A stretch of 46,062 nucleotides of DNA from a virus, in IMG/VR virus record IMGVR_UViG_3300030380_003376, positions 1-46,062 of that record. The stretch is one strand, 5' to 3'. This document shows positions 14,678-23,029 of the stretch, piece by piece. The notes under the pieces are model-generated. The model was not told where the DNA came from. It did not search any database and was given only the letters and a program-made list of their open reading frames with translations. Made by a program: the position numbers and the translations under genes. Position 1 is the stretch's first letter; each line of letters opens with the position of its first letter.

Positions 14678-14969
14678 AGCTGATTGCTCTTAGTGATCCT
14701 GAGATTATAGGTCTGTAGATCTCGTAGTCAATATCCTCCAGGAAACTTTCTACAACTTCCTTATTAAATCCAGAATCAACAGTTAGGAACTTTTGAACAA
14801 TTTTAAGCTTCAAAGGTTTTCTAGTATCTAAGGACTTCAGTAGTTTGATTTGAAACAGGCTAGGAAGTCTTTTACCGTATTTAAAGGACCATTTATCGGT
14901 AAAATCACTGGAGAAAGTAAAATTCAGTAAATCAATTATCTCGACTAAGTCTTCTTCTAATGTATTCAT
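14670..14969 (-). CDS. Unknown 99-residue protein
   Basis: A 99-residue soluble protein, mainly helical, with no Cys and no membrane segment. Visible pieces are EEDLVEIIDLLNFTF, WSFKYGKRLPSLFQIKLLKS, a short basic TRKPLKLKI, and FNKEVVESFLEDIDYEIYRP. I do not recognise it. The ATG at 14969 lies 70 bases from the divergent gene at 15040, and the end overlaps the start of the 53-residue membrane protein. Its position in a minus-strand island between replication and tail genes resembles that of small regulators in T4-like phages, but no motif supports that. Confidence 0.75.
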   Translation of the reverse strand: MNTLEEDLVEIIDLLNFTFSSDFTDKWSFKYGKRLPSLFQIKLLKSLDTRKPLKLKIVQKFLTVDSGFNKEVVESFLEDIDYEIYRPIISGSLRAISYE

Positions 14970-14972
14970 AGT

Positions 14973-14980
14973 AATAAATA
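14973..14980 (+). promoter_or_regulatory. Candidate late promoter box ahead of the tail operon (AATAAATA)
   Basis: AATAAATA lies in the 70-base gap between the divergent genes at 14969 (-) and 15040 (+), 59 bases before the + strand ATG. It matches the NATAAATA late form used by T4-like cyanophages and sits where the large structural operon begins, so it is the best-placed box in the window. The predicted leader would be roughly 50 bases. Confidence 0.5.
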
Positions 14981-15039
14981 GTTATAGAGACAACCCTCAT
15001 GAATAATCATAAGAATCTCTAAAAATACTAACAAATTAC

Positions 15040-15492
15040 ATGGTTACACTACAGGGAGCCCTAGCCAGATTGCAGAGCCAATATGAGCAAGTGAGATTAG
15101 TAAGCACTTCATATTTGGGTGTTGGAGCCGGGGATATCGTTGTGGTGTCGTACCCAAGAACGAATGAGGTGACTCAGAGAAAAACACCCCTCCAGAGAAT
15201 AGGCTTCATAATGTCTTCAAATAGCACGCCAGGAGACAGTGGTCTCAGAATATCTACTAGACTAAATCAGATCTTAAACTTCGTAGACGCAGAACTGATA
15301 AATGAAGACGAATTTGCTGATGTAGTAGATAAACTATACAACGAAGAATTAGAACCCATGGTCTCTAAATTTAAGTATGCCTTCAATGGAGATGTAGGCG
15401 GTGTTCCCATTATGGACAAATTTAAAACTTTTAAAATATCAGAGATTTCGGGTAAAAGTGTCCTCAGGATAGAGGTGGATAATAATGGTTAG
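15040..15492 (+). CDS. Unknown protein opening the tail/baseplate operon
   Basis: A 150-residue soluble protein with a helical start (LQGALARLQSQYEQVRLV), a small beta region VGAGDIVVVSYPRTNEV, a helical middle LINEDEFADVVDKLYNEELE and a beta-like end KISEISGKSVLRIEVDNNG. I do not recognise it. It is the first gene after a candidate late promoter and overlaps the next gene, the tape-measure candidate, by 8 bases, so a tail or baseplate assembly role is likely. In comparable operons this place is often taken by a chaperone or small baseplate protein, but this is inference. No strong Shine-Dalgarno precedes the ATG. Confidence 0.8.
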   Translation: MVTLQGALARLQSQYEQVRLVSTSYLGVGAGDIVVVSYPRTNEVTQRKTPLQRIGFIMSSNSTPGDSGLRISTRLNQILNFVDAELINEDEFADVVDKLYNEELEPMVSKFKYAFNGDVGGVPIMDKFKTFKISEISGKSVLRIEVDNNG

Positions 15493-16906
15493 TACCCCTA
15501 GAAATCAAGCCTTAATTGATGCTTTGAATAAAAATGTACAGGCTCTTCAGGGCATGAATAGATCTTTTAATGTCTATCAGTCAAAGCTTACTAACTTCTT
15601 TAACCCCATAGATATGCTTGCTGATGTATTCAGGCAAACTGAATCCAATCAAGTTAAAGCGTTACAGTTAGGAACCACAGCAAACAAATTTCAACAAGCG
15701 AACACCCTCGCTCTAGATAAACTTCAATCCTCCAATGTTTCTCTTCAGAAGTTTATGATTACATCCTTTGGGATGGGTCTTAGGCGATTATCTGATGAGA
15801 CCATTAATCTTGCTGACGAATTGATTATCACAGGACAGGATACCAACGGACTGTCTCGTGCGATGGGTGCTCTTAGACTCTTAACGGGTAATTCCATAGA
15901 ATCTACAGCCAGTCTTTCTAAGACAATTTTAGACACCTCTAAAGAGACCGGCGTTAGTACAGGTGAGTTAATCAATGCCTTGAATCAATTTCAGGGAGCG
16001 TTATTCGAAGCCTCTCTATACGGAGAGACAGCGGTTCAAGGTCTTGCAGAGCTTGGCACAACACTACAGGGCGGGTTAGCAGGTGCTCCAGGAGCCACTC
16101 AAGCCATCAATACACTGATAGGTATGCAGGATGCCTTAAACCTAGTGCAACAAGAGCAGCTTGGCTTGAGAGGGTTCTTTGATGATATTCGAACTAATGG
16201 ATTTGATCAAGATAGGCACCTTCAAATGATTGTGAATGCAAATGAAAGATTGCAATCCATGATGGGTGACGATGCCATCACTCGAACTGCAATAGCTAAT
16301 CAATTCGGGTCTGCTCAAGTTAGAGCTTTAGGTATTGTAGCACAAGGCATTTTGAGCATGGAAGGTCTTTCTGAGGATCAGAAAAAAACTCAAGCTAAAA
16401 ACCTTGAAAGTATGCAAGCTTTTGAAGAGAGGAAAAGAAAATTCTTTAATGTCATCGCCCCCAAACAATATGAATTGCTTGTAGCTACACTACCCGCTTT
16501 AGCGGCTGGCGCTGCCGCAGGACAACTCTCCAGGGGAATTTTTGGAGGAGGGCTGGGAGGAGGCCTGGGGAGACTCTTAGGAAACATTCTTCCCGTCGCG
16601 GGTGCTGGCTTTGCTGTCTACACTTTCTTCCCAGAGATAGTTAGTCTATTGAAGGGTATTAATAATAATACAGATGCTACCGCTGAAGAGGCTAGAAAGA
16701 AATTGCAAGAGCGTCGTCAAGCCAATATCACGATTGGCAAAGACTTTGATTCTACTTTAAATATAATAGAAGCTCTTATATCTCGTAGTGGAGCAATGGG
16801 CGACGTTAGTGTTGTTGCACCCTTGCTTCAATCAATGAAAGACCAGTTAGAGATTGCAAATAGCAGACCACCGGCTTTGAGTAACACTAGAGTTACAGGA
16901 CCCTAA
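15485..16906 (+). CDS. Tape measure protein candidate (gp29-like role)
   Basis: A 473-residue, mostly helical protein. The first 320 residues are long helices rich in Ala, Gln, Leu and Asn with few aromatic residues. Residues 330-392 are strongly hydrophobic (PKQYELLVATLPALAAGAAAG, then a Gly-rich GIFGGGLGGGLGRLLG, then ILPVAGAGFAVYTFF), as is common for the membrane-active part of tape measures. The final part is a charged helix. Such proteins fill the tail tube, set its length, and are ejected with the DNA. At about 1.5 Å per residue the whole protein would span roughly 70 nm. The call rests on composition and on its place just before the tube-cap and hub genes; it is not a motif match. Confidence 0.65.
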   Translation: MVSTPRNQALIDALNKNVQALQGMNRSFNVYQSKLTNFFNPIDMLADVFRQTESNQVKALQLGTTANKFQQANTLALDKLQSSNVSLQKFMITSFGMGLRRLSDETINLADELIITGQDTNGLSRAMGALRLLTGNSIESTASLSKTILDTSKETGVSTGELINALNQFQGALFEASLYGETAVQGLAELGTTLQGGLAGAPGATQAINTLIGMQDALNLVQQEQLGLRGFFDDIRTNGFDQDRHLQMIVNANERLQSMMGDDAITRTAIANQFGSAQVRALGIVAQGILSMEGLSEDQKKTQAKNLESMQAFEERKRKFFNVIAPKQYELLVATLPALAAGAAAGQLSRGIFGGGLGGGLGRLLGNILPVAGAGFAVYTFFPEIVSLLKGINNNTDATAEEARKKLQERRQANITIGKDFDSTLNIIEALISRSGAMGDVSVVAPLLQSMKDQLEIANSRPPALSNTRVTGP

Positions 16907-16908
16907 TA

Positions 16909-18234
16909 ATGCCAAGATTTACTTCTTTAAAAACGTTTGAACAGGTTAAAAGACCCAGGAAGCTTCCCGAGCGTTCACACTTAGGTATAGAGTTTCCTCA
17001 ATCTAATGGAAGAATATTCAGAACCTACATACCTTTCTTGCAAAATCCTATAATTACCGAGAGAGGTGAATCTAACCTTAATCAGTACGATTTAGTAGGT
17101 CGAGCCGGATCTTTGTTTAGTTATGGCGGTGCAAAGTCTAGAGTTTTCAATCTTCAATTCACTATAAACCTTCTTCACCTTTTGTACACTGATTCTACTG
17201 AATCTATAGATACTAAGTTCTTAAGGCAATTCAATCTATTCTTCGCTGACGAAGAGAGGGCTAAAAAAGCTTTCAAGTTAAGACCGGGTGGTGAGCTTGA
17301 TCAAGAAAAGGCAAAAGTTGGTTCAGCATATGATGCTCTTTACGCGGCTGAGGATTTTGCAGTTGAGACTGCATTTGATAAGCAATTTAACACGATTGAT
17401 CCTCATACGGCAGGCCCCAACGGGGAAGATTATAGTCATCTTCTAGGGGAGGATCCACTAGAGTATGACGGGGGCAGGCATCAGTTAGCTCTTGATCAGA
17501 TAGAATTCCAGGAAGTAAATGTCATGGAAGCTGAACTTGATCTTATAGCATTGCAAGGTGACATAACCCAAGAGGTTATGGATGATGCTTTTGACCCAGA
17601 TATTAAGATAGGTAAGGGCTTTCCACACGCTGAAACTCATAGAACATTTTACAGGAAAGCTTTAGGTATCATGACTGGAGGTGATGAATCTCTCTTTCAA
17701 ACTCCTGTATTTGATAGTATTGCAAATGACTTTGTTGAGTTTTTGAATGTAAAGCCTTTGGATGGGGTGGGTAACGTCACACCGGGCATCATAACTCCTC
17801 AGGATCAAATAAACAGATTAAATAAACTTATTAACTGTGTCTATGTCTGGATTAATCTTGTCCGAGCAACCACACTTAATAATGCTAAAAATACCACTCA
17901 GGGACCCCCTATTGTTAGGTTAACTCACGGAGCCATGTTTAATAACGTCCCTTGTGTAGTCGCAGACTACAACATTGATATGAATCAGGACGCAGGATAC
18001 GAAGTAGAAACTCTAACTCCCAAGGAAATTACTATCACTATGACACTCAAAGAGTTCAGAACAAATGGAGCGTTTCATCAAGGTAAGCTTGAGTTGGGAG
18101 ATAACTTGGCTGGCTGGGAAGCTATTATAGGTAATAATAATATTGATCCTTATAATGGTGCTATTACGGAGGATCCCTCAGAAGTTTTCCAGGAGAGAGC
18201 GACTAATGAGTATAACACCTTCAGAAGTGAGTAA
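16909..18234 (+). CDS. Baseplate/tail tube junction protein (gp48/gp54-type)
   Basis: A 441-residue protein. The C-terminal part (about 345-385) reads NNVPCVVADYNIDMNQDAGY, then TLTPKEITITMTLKEFR, the closing beta-hairpin motif I know from T4 gp48/gp54 and related tube-initiator proteins. The N-terminal half contains an IPFLQNPIITERGESNL segment similar to the tube-like fold. In T4 these proteins sit on top of the hub and start tube polymerisation. A central insert (about 130-260) is acidic and does not fit the fold. It follows the tape-measure candidate with a two-base gap. Which of the two T4 proteins it corresponds to cannot be decided. Confidence 0.75.
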   Translation: MPRFTSLKTFEQVKRPRKLPERSHLGIEFPQSNGRIFRTYIPFLQNPIITERGESNLNQYDLVGRAGSLFSYGGAKSRVFNLQFTINLLHLLYTDSTESIDTKFLRQFNLFFADEERAKKAFKLRPGGELDQEKAKVGSAYDALYAAEDFAVETAFDKQFNTIDPHTAGPNGEDYSHLLGEDPLEYDGGRHQLALDQIEFQEVNVMEAELDLIALQGDITQEVMDDAFDPDIKIGKGFPHAETHRTFYRKALGIMTGGDESLFQTPVFDSIANDFVEFLNVKPLDGVGNVTPGIITPQDQINRLNKLINCVYVWINLVRATTLNNAKNTTQGPPIVRLTHGAMFNNVPCVVADYNIDMNQDAGYEVETLTPKEITITMTLKEFRTNGAFHQGKLELGDNLAGWEAIIGNNNIDPYNGAITEDPSEVFQERATNEYNTFRSE

Positions 18235-18251
18235 TTTCAATAAATATAATC

Positions 18252-18548
18252 ATGCCAAGCTACAAAAATCATTTAAGCCAAGGTTATCTTGAAACTTTAT
18301 TCAAAGAGAAGAGGGTCACCTCTTCTCTTAATTCTTCTGAATTTATTGGAGCCATTTCAAGATTGAATACCGGAAGGCCTAGTGTGGGAATCATCCCTCC
18401 AGGTTACGAGCATAGGGCTGACAGAATCGCTGAGTTATTTTACGGAAGCCCTACTCTCGATTGGGTAGTGCTTTGGACAAACAACATATCAGATCCTTTT
18501 GAACAACTAAATGTTGGCGATAGAATAAAGATTATATCATTAACATGA
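18252..18548 (+). CDS. gp53: Baseplate wedge protein, gp53-type (LysM-like)
   Basis: A 98-residue protein with the gp53/LysM-like pattern: RADRIAELFYGSPTLDWVVL, then WTNNISDPFEQLNVGDRIKI. In gp53 the same order, a helix pair, aromatic W-x-V-hydrophobic, then N-x-I-x-DPF and a glycine-containing L-x-x-G-x-x-hydrophobic end, holds the wedge to the baseplate rim and was compared with LysM domains. T4 gp53 is 196 residues, so this is a short form keeping mostly the LysM-like part. It overlaps the hub gene by four bases (ATGA). No Shine-Dalgarno is visible before the ATG. Confidence 0.8.
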   Translation: MPSYKNHLSQGYLETLFKEKRVTSSLNSSEFIGAISRLNTGRPSVGIIPPGYEHRADRIAELFYGSPTLDWVVLWTNNISDPFEQLNVGDRIKIISLT

Positions 18549-21500
18549 GAGCCCTTACTGCAAATGTTTTTATAACGAGATCCTTGCCCGCTATGGACAA
18601 GCTCTTCTTTTCATCTGAAGATGATAATTATAGGCTTAAAACATTTGATCAAAGACTAAAAACACTTTCCAAGACTCAATTCGAGCAATCTTTCATTGCT
18701 AGTCCTTTAAGGAATGATGGTCTCATGGACTTAGAGATGTCGGTTACCGCGAATGGCAATGCTTCTCAGGGTAAAGGCCAGACTGTAACCATGAGGTTTC
18801 TGGAGACCTCGAAGCTTCTTGAATTATTTCTTTTAGAAAACGATCCTCTTTCTGAAATTATATCAGCAAGAGAGGAGCAGTTTAGGAGAATGCGGGCCCC
18901 AGGTCAATCTACAAATATAAAAAATAATCCGTTATCTAAATCCACTATTACTGATAGATTAAATAGGGCCAATAGGTATTACTTAGCATTTGGAACTGGC
19001 TCTAATGTTAAAGATTGGTCTGGCCCGTTTACCTTACAGCTTGGTGGAGCTTCACTTAAAAATGATTCTAATAATGTTCGAATCATTGAGCTTGTATTTG
19101 TGCCTGACCTTGAGAGCTATAGAAGTTGGTCTCCTAAATTTGGATCAATCTTAGGGTACAACGATAACTTTCAAAACGCAAGTCAATTTGTTTCCGAAGA
19201 CACAGTGCAGACAGCTAAGTCCTCCATGTATATCAATGGTTGCGAGGGCAAGATATACAACTTAGATCACCGACTCAGAGTTCTTCTCAAAAGGTACATA
19301 TCCACATTCACTAAAAGTGAAGGTAACGCAATCGTGGTCCTACCAGACAAGTTTGGCAAATTAGAGGTTTCTCTCCCAAGTTTTACAAATCTTATAGCTT
19401 CTCCAAAGATTACGACCTACAAATTTTTTGAAGGGATATTTGAAAACTACTCAGACTTTGTTAAAACTGGCGTCAGGTTGTCTAAGTTTTCGATTAAAGA
19501 TGTTCCCGATCAAATTTCTCCGCTTAAGGATGGTTTGAATTACCTACAGGATATTGGACTTGAAGTTGCTGACAAGGTTAAGCAAGTGGCTCTGAATGCC
19601 AAAGATCTGGGTAATAGAGCTTTGGACACACTGCGAGCAGGTGGTCAGACGGCTAGAGAATTGCAAGAAGCATTCAAATCTGTTCAAGAAAAAAAGAAAC
19701 TAGTAGAAATAAACAGATTAGAAACAGAATTTGAGGACCTCAAAACTGCGCGAGACAATTTAAACATTAGATATTCGGAATTTATTGCTGCTTTTAATAA
19801 TGATGAACTGAACACACTAATCTTCAACCCAGGCTCTACGACGGCTGGTAATCCTGCGGCTAGCCAAATATTATTAGATAGGCCTTTCATTAACGGTGCT
19901 CGAAATGCAGCAAACACGTTATTGTCTACTGGAGAACCTCTCATTTCTTTTCAAATCAAAGAATTTTTACAAAATGCTTTTGCTCTTCAAAGTTCAAATA
20001 GTGAGCGGTTATCCACTCGTAGAAAAGATTTAGGCATTGAAAAAGCTAACGCTGCTTTTGAGCAGGCAATGAAGCCTGGAAGCCCTGAGTTTCTTAAGTT
20101 TGTTCAAGAGCAAGAGCTAGCAACTCTTACTAGTTTTGATAAGGAACTTGAACCAATTAGAGCCAGCGTCGCCGGAACTCCATTCTCTTTTAAAACTCCA
20201 CCTACTTTACCGGCAAGTCCAAAATTTTTAGGAACACTTGATATTGATATCCCTGTTGAGAAAAAGATCGCAAAACTAAATCAACTAAACTATGAAGCTA
20301 ACTGGGATTTAATGACAGATTCTTCTAGGACTTTATTTGTCACCAGAGATAAAAACATAGCTTTACAAATGTTTATAGAGCTTAAAAATCTAGCCGCTCA
20401 GGAGGTCTACGATGGTTTTTCTCCTATGGTAGCTCCTTTAATTAAGTTTGCATCAGGGATTAAATCTGCCACTAAACAGAAATCAAAAACATCTCAATAT
20501 GATTTTCTAGAGGAAAATGATATTAGACTCTTAAGGCTTTGGAAAAAGTATGGGATTATAGGAGATGATACTAGACCTGCGTTTATTTATGGGAATACAA
20601 GTGAGATTAGAAAACTTCTATACCCTGAAGGTGATACTCCTAGTGACCACTTAATACAGACAGTTCTTGAGCTTAAAAGTTTTGATGACTTTGATGGTAA
20701 AGGCACTGAAGAGTTCATTGGCCCACGTATCGATGAAAGACTCATTACGCCAAACGATGCAAACGCTGTCAGAAAGTTGAAAGCTGACTCCATCCTTCGT
20801 TATAAGCAATTCGTTGCAGACTTCAGAAGAGAGTTCCCACAACCGCCGAAGCTCTTTTTAAGGCACAACGATAAGAACGCAAATGTGTTAGCTCTTAATT
20901 ATAACATTGATAAGTATCAAGCTGTAATGCTTAATCTGCCTGTGAGTCCTTCTTTAGACAAGGGTTATATAGGAGCTTCAAGGGTTAGACTTGCTAAAGC
21001 AGCAGCCTCTCAGTTTGTTTCAGAAAGTGTTAAAAATGCATTGTCAAAGGTAGATGCACCAACATTCACAGAGTTTGTGACACAGATGTCTACGAGCTAT
21101 CGAGGAGCACCAAGTTTTGATTTAGCAATAAATCTCATCGAAAGCGATAACTTTGAAGCTGTAAAAAATAAAAAAATGATAGACCTCCTATCTGTTTTAT
21201 TTTTCGTTCAAAATGTCGATAGTGAAAGCTTCGGAAACGCCGAAAAATTAGGGAAAGAATTTGGAGTAACTAAAAACATTGACGCTAATTCTTTGTTCGA
21301 TCAATACTATCAAGCCATCCTTGATCAAACTATGAAGCTTTTATACAACTGCAATGTAAGAACTCATCCGATGTTTAACGAAAAAGTTTATTTTAAAAGA
21401 GCTTGTAGGTTAGATGGTAATACTGGAGGAATTATAGGATTTCCTGAGAAGTTAAGATATGACGCTCCGTATAATGGTGATTATACCGTGCTAGGGTTTA

Positions 21501-21880
21501 AGCATGTAATCTCTACCAATAACATTTACACTGAGTTCGATTTAGTGAGGCAAGGTATGGAACATAAGTTTGCTTCTACTAAAGATGTTAAAGTTAAAGA
21601 TTTCTTTTGCAAAATATTATGGGATAATCTTGGTATATCAAAAGAAGAGTATTTTAAAAAGTTTGTAGATGTCAAATTTGCAGATAACGTAACGGGAAAT
21701 AGTTTTACGGATATGATGCTTCGCGGAGTTGGCAGATTAATCGATAATTCGCCTCAAGGAAGTAATCCAGATAACATTCTTTCTGCCCCAGGAGTAAATA
21801 GAGAGACATACAAAGGCAGTATTATCACTCCAAGGTTTGAAAGAGTTGAAAAAGCTTTAAAAGCAATGGGATGTATATAA
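18545..21880 (+). CDS. Very large baseplate hub protein (gp27-like, with long insertion)
   Basis: An 1111-residue protein. The N-terminal region includes LEMSVTANGNASQGKGQTVTM, then MRFLETSKLLELFLL, and the C-terminal region (about 920-1030) has NCNVRTHPMFNEKVYF and YNGDYTVLGFKHVISTNNIY with TEFDLVRQG, the closing hub motif seen in gp27/gpD-type proteins. Between them lies a large mixed segment with a coiled coil at about 345-410 (VQEKKKLVEINRLETEFEDL) and other helices. T4 gp27 is only 391 residues, so most of the extra length is insertion. The hub connects the tube to the central spike, which is the next gene, lying directly after its stop. The insertion may hold another baseplate function. 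Confidence 0.75.
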   Translation: MRALTANVFITRSLPAMDKLFFSSEDDNYRLKTFDQRLKTLSKTQFEQSFIASPLRNDGLMDLEMSVTANGNASQGKGQTVTMRFLETSKLLELFLLENDPLSEIISAREEQFRRMRAPGQSTNIKNNPLSKSTITDRLNRANRYYLAFGTGSNVKDWSGPFTLQLGGASLKNDSNNVRIIELVFVPDLESYRSWSPKFGSILGYNDNFQNASQFVSEDTVQTAKSSMYINGCEGKIYNLDHRLRVLLKRYISTFTKSEGNAIVVLPDKFGKLEVSLPSFTNLIASPKITTYKFFEGIFENYSDFVKTGVRLSKFSIKDVPDQISPLKDGLNYLQDIGLEVADKVKQVALNAKDLGNRALDTLRAGGQTARELQEAFKSVQEKKKLVEINRLETEFEDLKTARDNLNIRYSEFIAAFNNDELNTLIFNPGSTTAGNPAASQILLDRPFINGARNAANTLLSTGEPLISFQIKEFLQNAFALQSSNSERLSTRRKDLGIEKANAAFEQAMKPGSPEFLKFVQEQELATLTSFDKELEPIRASVAGTPFSFKTPPTLPASPKFLGTLDIDIPVEKKIAKLNQLNYEANWDLMTDSSRTLFVTRDKNIALQMFIELKNLAAQEVYDGFSPMVAPLIKFASGIKSATKQKSKTSQYDFLEENDIRLLRLWKKYGIIGDDTRPAFIYGNTSEIRKLLYPEGDTPSDHLIQTVLELKSFDDFDGKGTEEFIGPRIDERLITPNDANAVRKLKADSILRYKQFVADFRREFPQPPKLFLRHNDKNANVLALNYNIDKYQAVMLNLPVSPSLDKGYIGASRVRLAKAAASQFVSESVKNALSKVDAPTFTEFVTQMSTSYRGAPSFDLAINLIESDNFEAVKNKKMIDLLSVLFFVQNVDSESFGNAEKLGKEFGVTKNIDANSLFDQYYQAILDQTMKLLYNCNVRTHPMFNEKVYFKRACRLDGNTGGIIGFPEKLRYDAPYNGDYTVLGFKHVISTNNIYTEFDLVRQGMEHKFASTKDVKVKDFFCKILWDNLGISKEEYFKKFVDVKFADNVTGNSFTDMMLRGVGRLIDNSPQGSNPDNILSAPGVNRETYKGSIITPRFERVEKALKAMGCI

Positions 21881-23029
21881 ATGTTTAGAACAGTTAAAGG
21901 AAGAGTAGTTGCTAATATGGATGAAACCCAGTCTGGCAAATTCATGGCGATATTTCCTGAAATTTCAGATACTCCAGTGGAGGTAATCTACACTTCTCCA
22001 GGATATAGGCTAAACGGAGGTGGTATATTCTTTATTCCTGAAAAAGGAGACACTGTTTTTGCGAATGAAGATTTAAAAGAAAAGAAGATATACTACCAGT
22101 CAACTGTTGTAGATGCCCAGCTAGATGAGATTAAAGCAAAAGCAATTCCGAATTTCAAAGCCGTTCCTGACTCAACCACTTACAGTTTCTATCAAAAGCC
22201 TGTAAAGGTCAAGTACGAAAACCAGAAAGGGTCTGGTTTGTGTATCACAAGTGAGTACTCATCCTTTGGTCAAGACGAAAACACCCCAGCCCCTGCACCT
22301 AAAATTGTTGACTCCGTGGCATTAAAGACTCCTCTTAATAAAAGACTTAGTCTTGATGACTCACCTCAGACAGATGCTATCTTCATAAAGAATCAACATA
22401 AAGATGGCATCATCATTAGTGGAGATGCTACTAAGACTTTCCCGGCTCAAATGATTCAAGCTAAGTCTAGTGGTCCTCATTATTACACTTGTATGCAATC
22501 TCATATGGACATACGAGTTGTTGAGGGCACTGACATCACTATTGAAAACAATTCAACGGGAAAAATGGGTCAAACGCCTGCCGAGGATACTTGGCCTAAC
22601 GGCCCAGAGAATCAACCTCCGAAAAGGTTTGGAGGGATATATTTAAGGAGTGAACACGGAGATGTGTCTCTAGCCTCTAAAGCTGATGACGGGAGAATTT
22701 TTATCACAACACCTAATGCTCAAATACAGATTCAAGAGGATGGTCAGGGGAGGAGTGACGTTGTTATAAAAACTAATGGTAAAATTAGCATGGAAGGCTC
22801 TGAAGGCATTGATCTCAGATCCAATAAATCTATTAGAATTGAAGCCGGGCAAGATGTGGATATTCAAGCTGGAGGCGAGTTTAAATCAACTTCTGATGGT
22901 CAAGCCTCTATATCTAGTGGAGACCAAGTTGCGGTTGATGGTTCAGAAGTTCACCTAAACTCCGGTAACTCCTCACCAGCCCTCTTTGCTGAAATTACAG
23001 AACCTTTATTAAACGATTATAGCGACTAA
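21881..23029 (+). CDS. Central spike protein, gp5-like without lysozyme domain
   Basis: A 382-residue protein. The first 100 residues look like an OB-fold: FRTVKGRVVANMDETQSGKF, then IFFIPEKGDTVFANED. After a middle segment the chain turns into a repeated beta pattern (about 280-350: GKISMEGSEGIDLRSNKSIR, IEAGQDVDIQAGGEF), the triple beta-helix typical of gp5/gpV-type spikes. I see no lysozyme active-site region, so unlike T4 gp5 it should not cut peptidoglycan itself. It starts one base after the hub stop and ends in a TAATG overlap with the next gene. Together with the PAAR protein further down it should form the membrane-piercing device. Confidence 0.8.
   Translation: MFRTVKGRVVANMDETQSGKFMAIFPEISDTPVEVIYTSPGYRLNGGGIFFIPEKGDTVFANEDLKEKKIYYQSTVVDAQLDEIKAKAIPNFKAVPDSTTYSFYQKPVKVKYENQKGSGLCITSEYSSFGQDENTPAPAPKIVDSVALKTPLNKRLSLDDSPQTDAIFIKNQHKDGIIISGDATKTFPAQMIQAKSSGPHYYTCMQSHMDIRVVEGTDITIENNSTGKMGQTPAEDTWPNGPENQPPKRFGGIYLRSEHGDVSLASKADDGRIFITTPNAQIQIQEDGQGRSDVVIKTNGKISMEGSEGIDLRSNKSIRIEAGQDVDIQAGGEFKSTSDGQASISSGDQVAVDGSEVHLNSGNSSPALFAEITEPLLNDYSD

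Noticed and set aside
18239-18246. AATAAATA before the gp53-type gene
   Set aside because: It ends only five bases before the ATG, leaving no leader if it were a late promoter. The same holds for 31632-31639.
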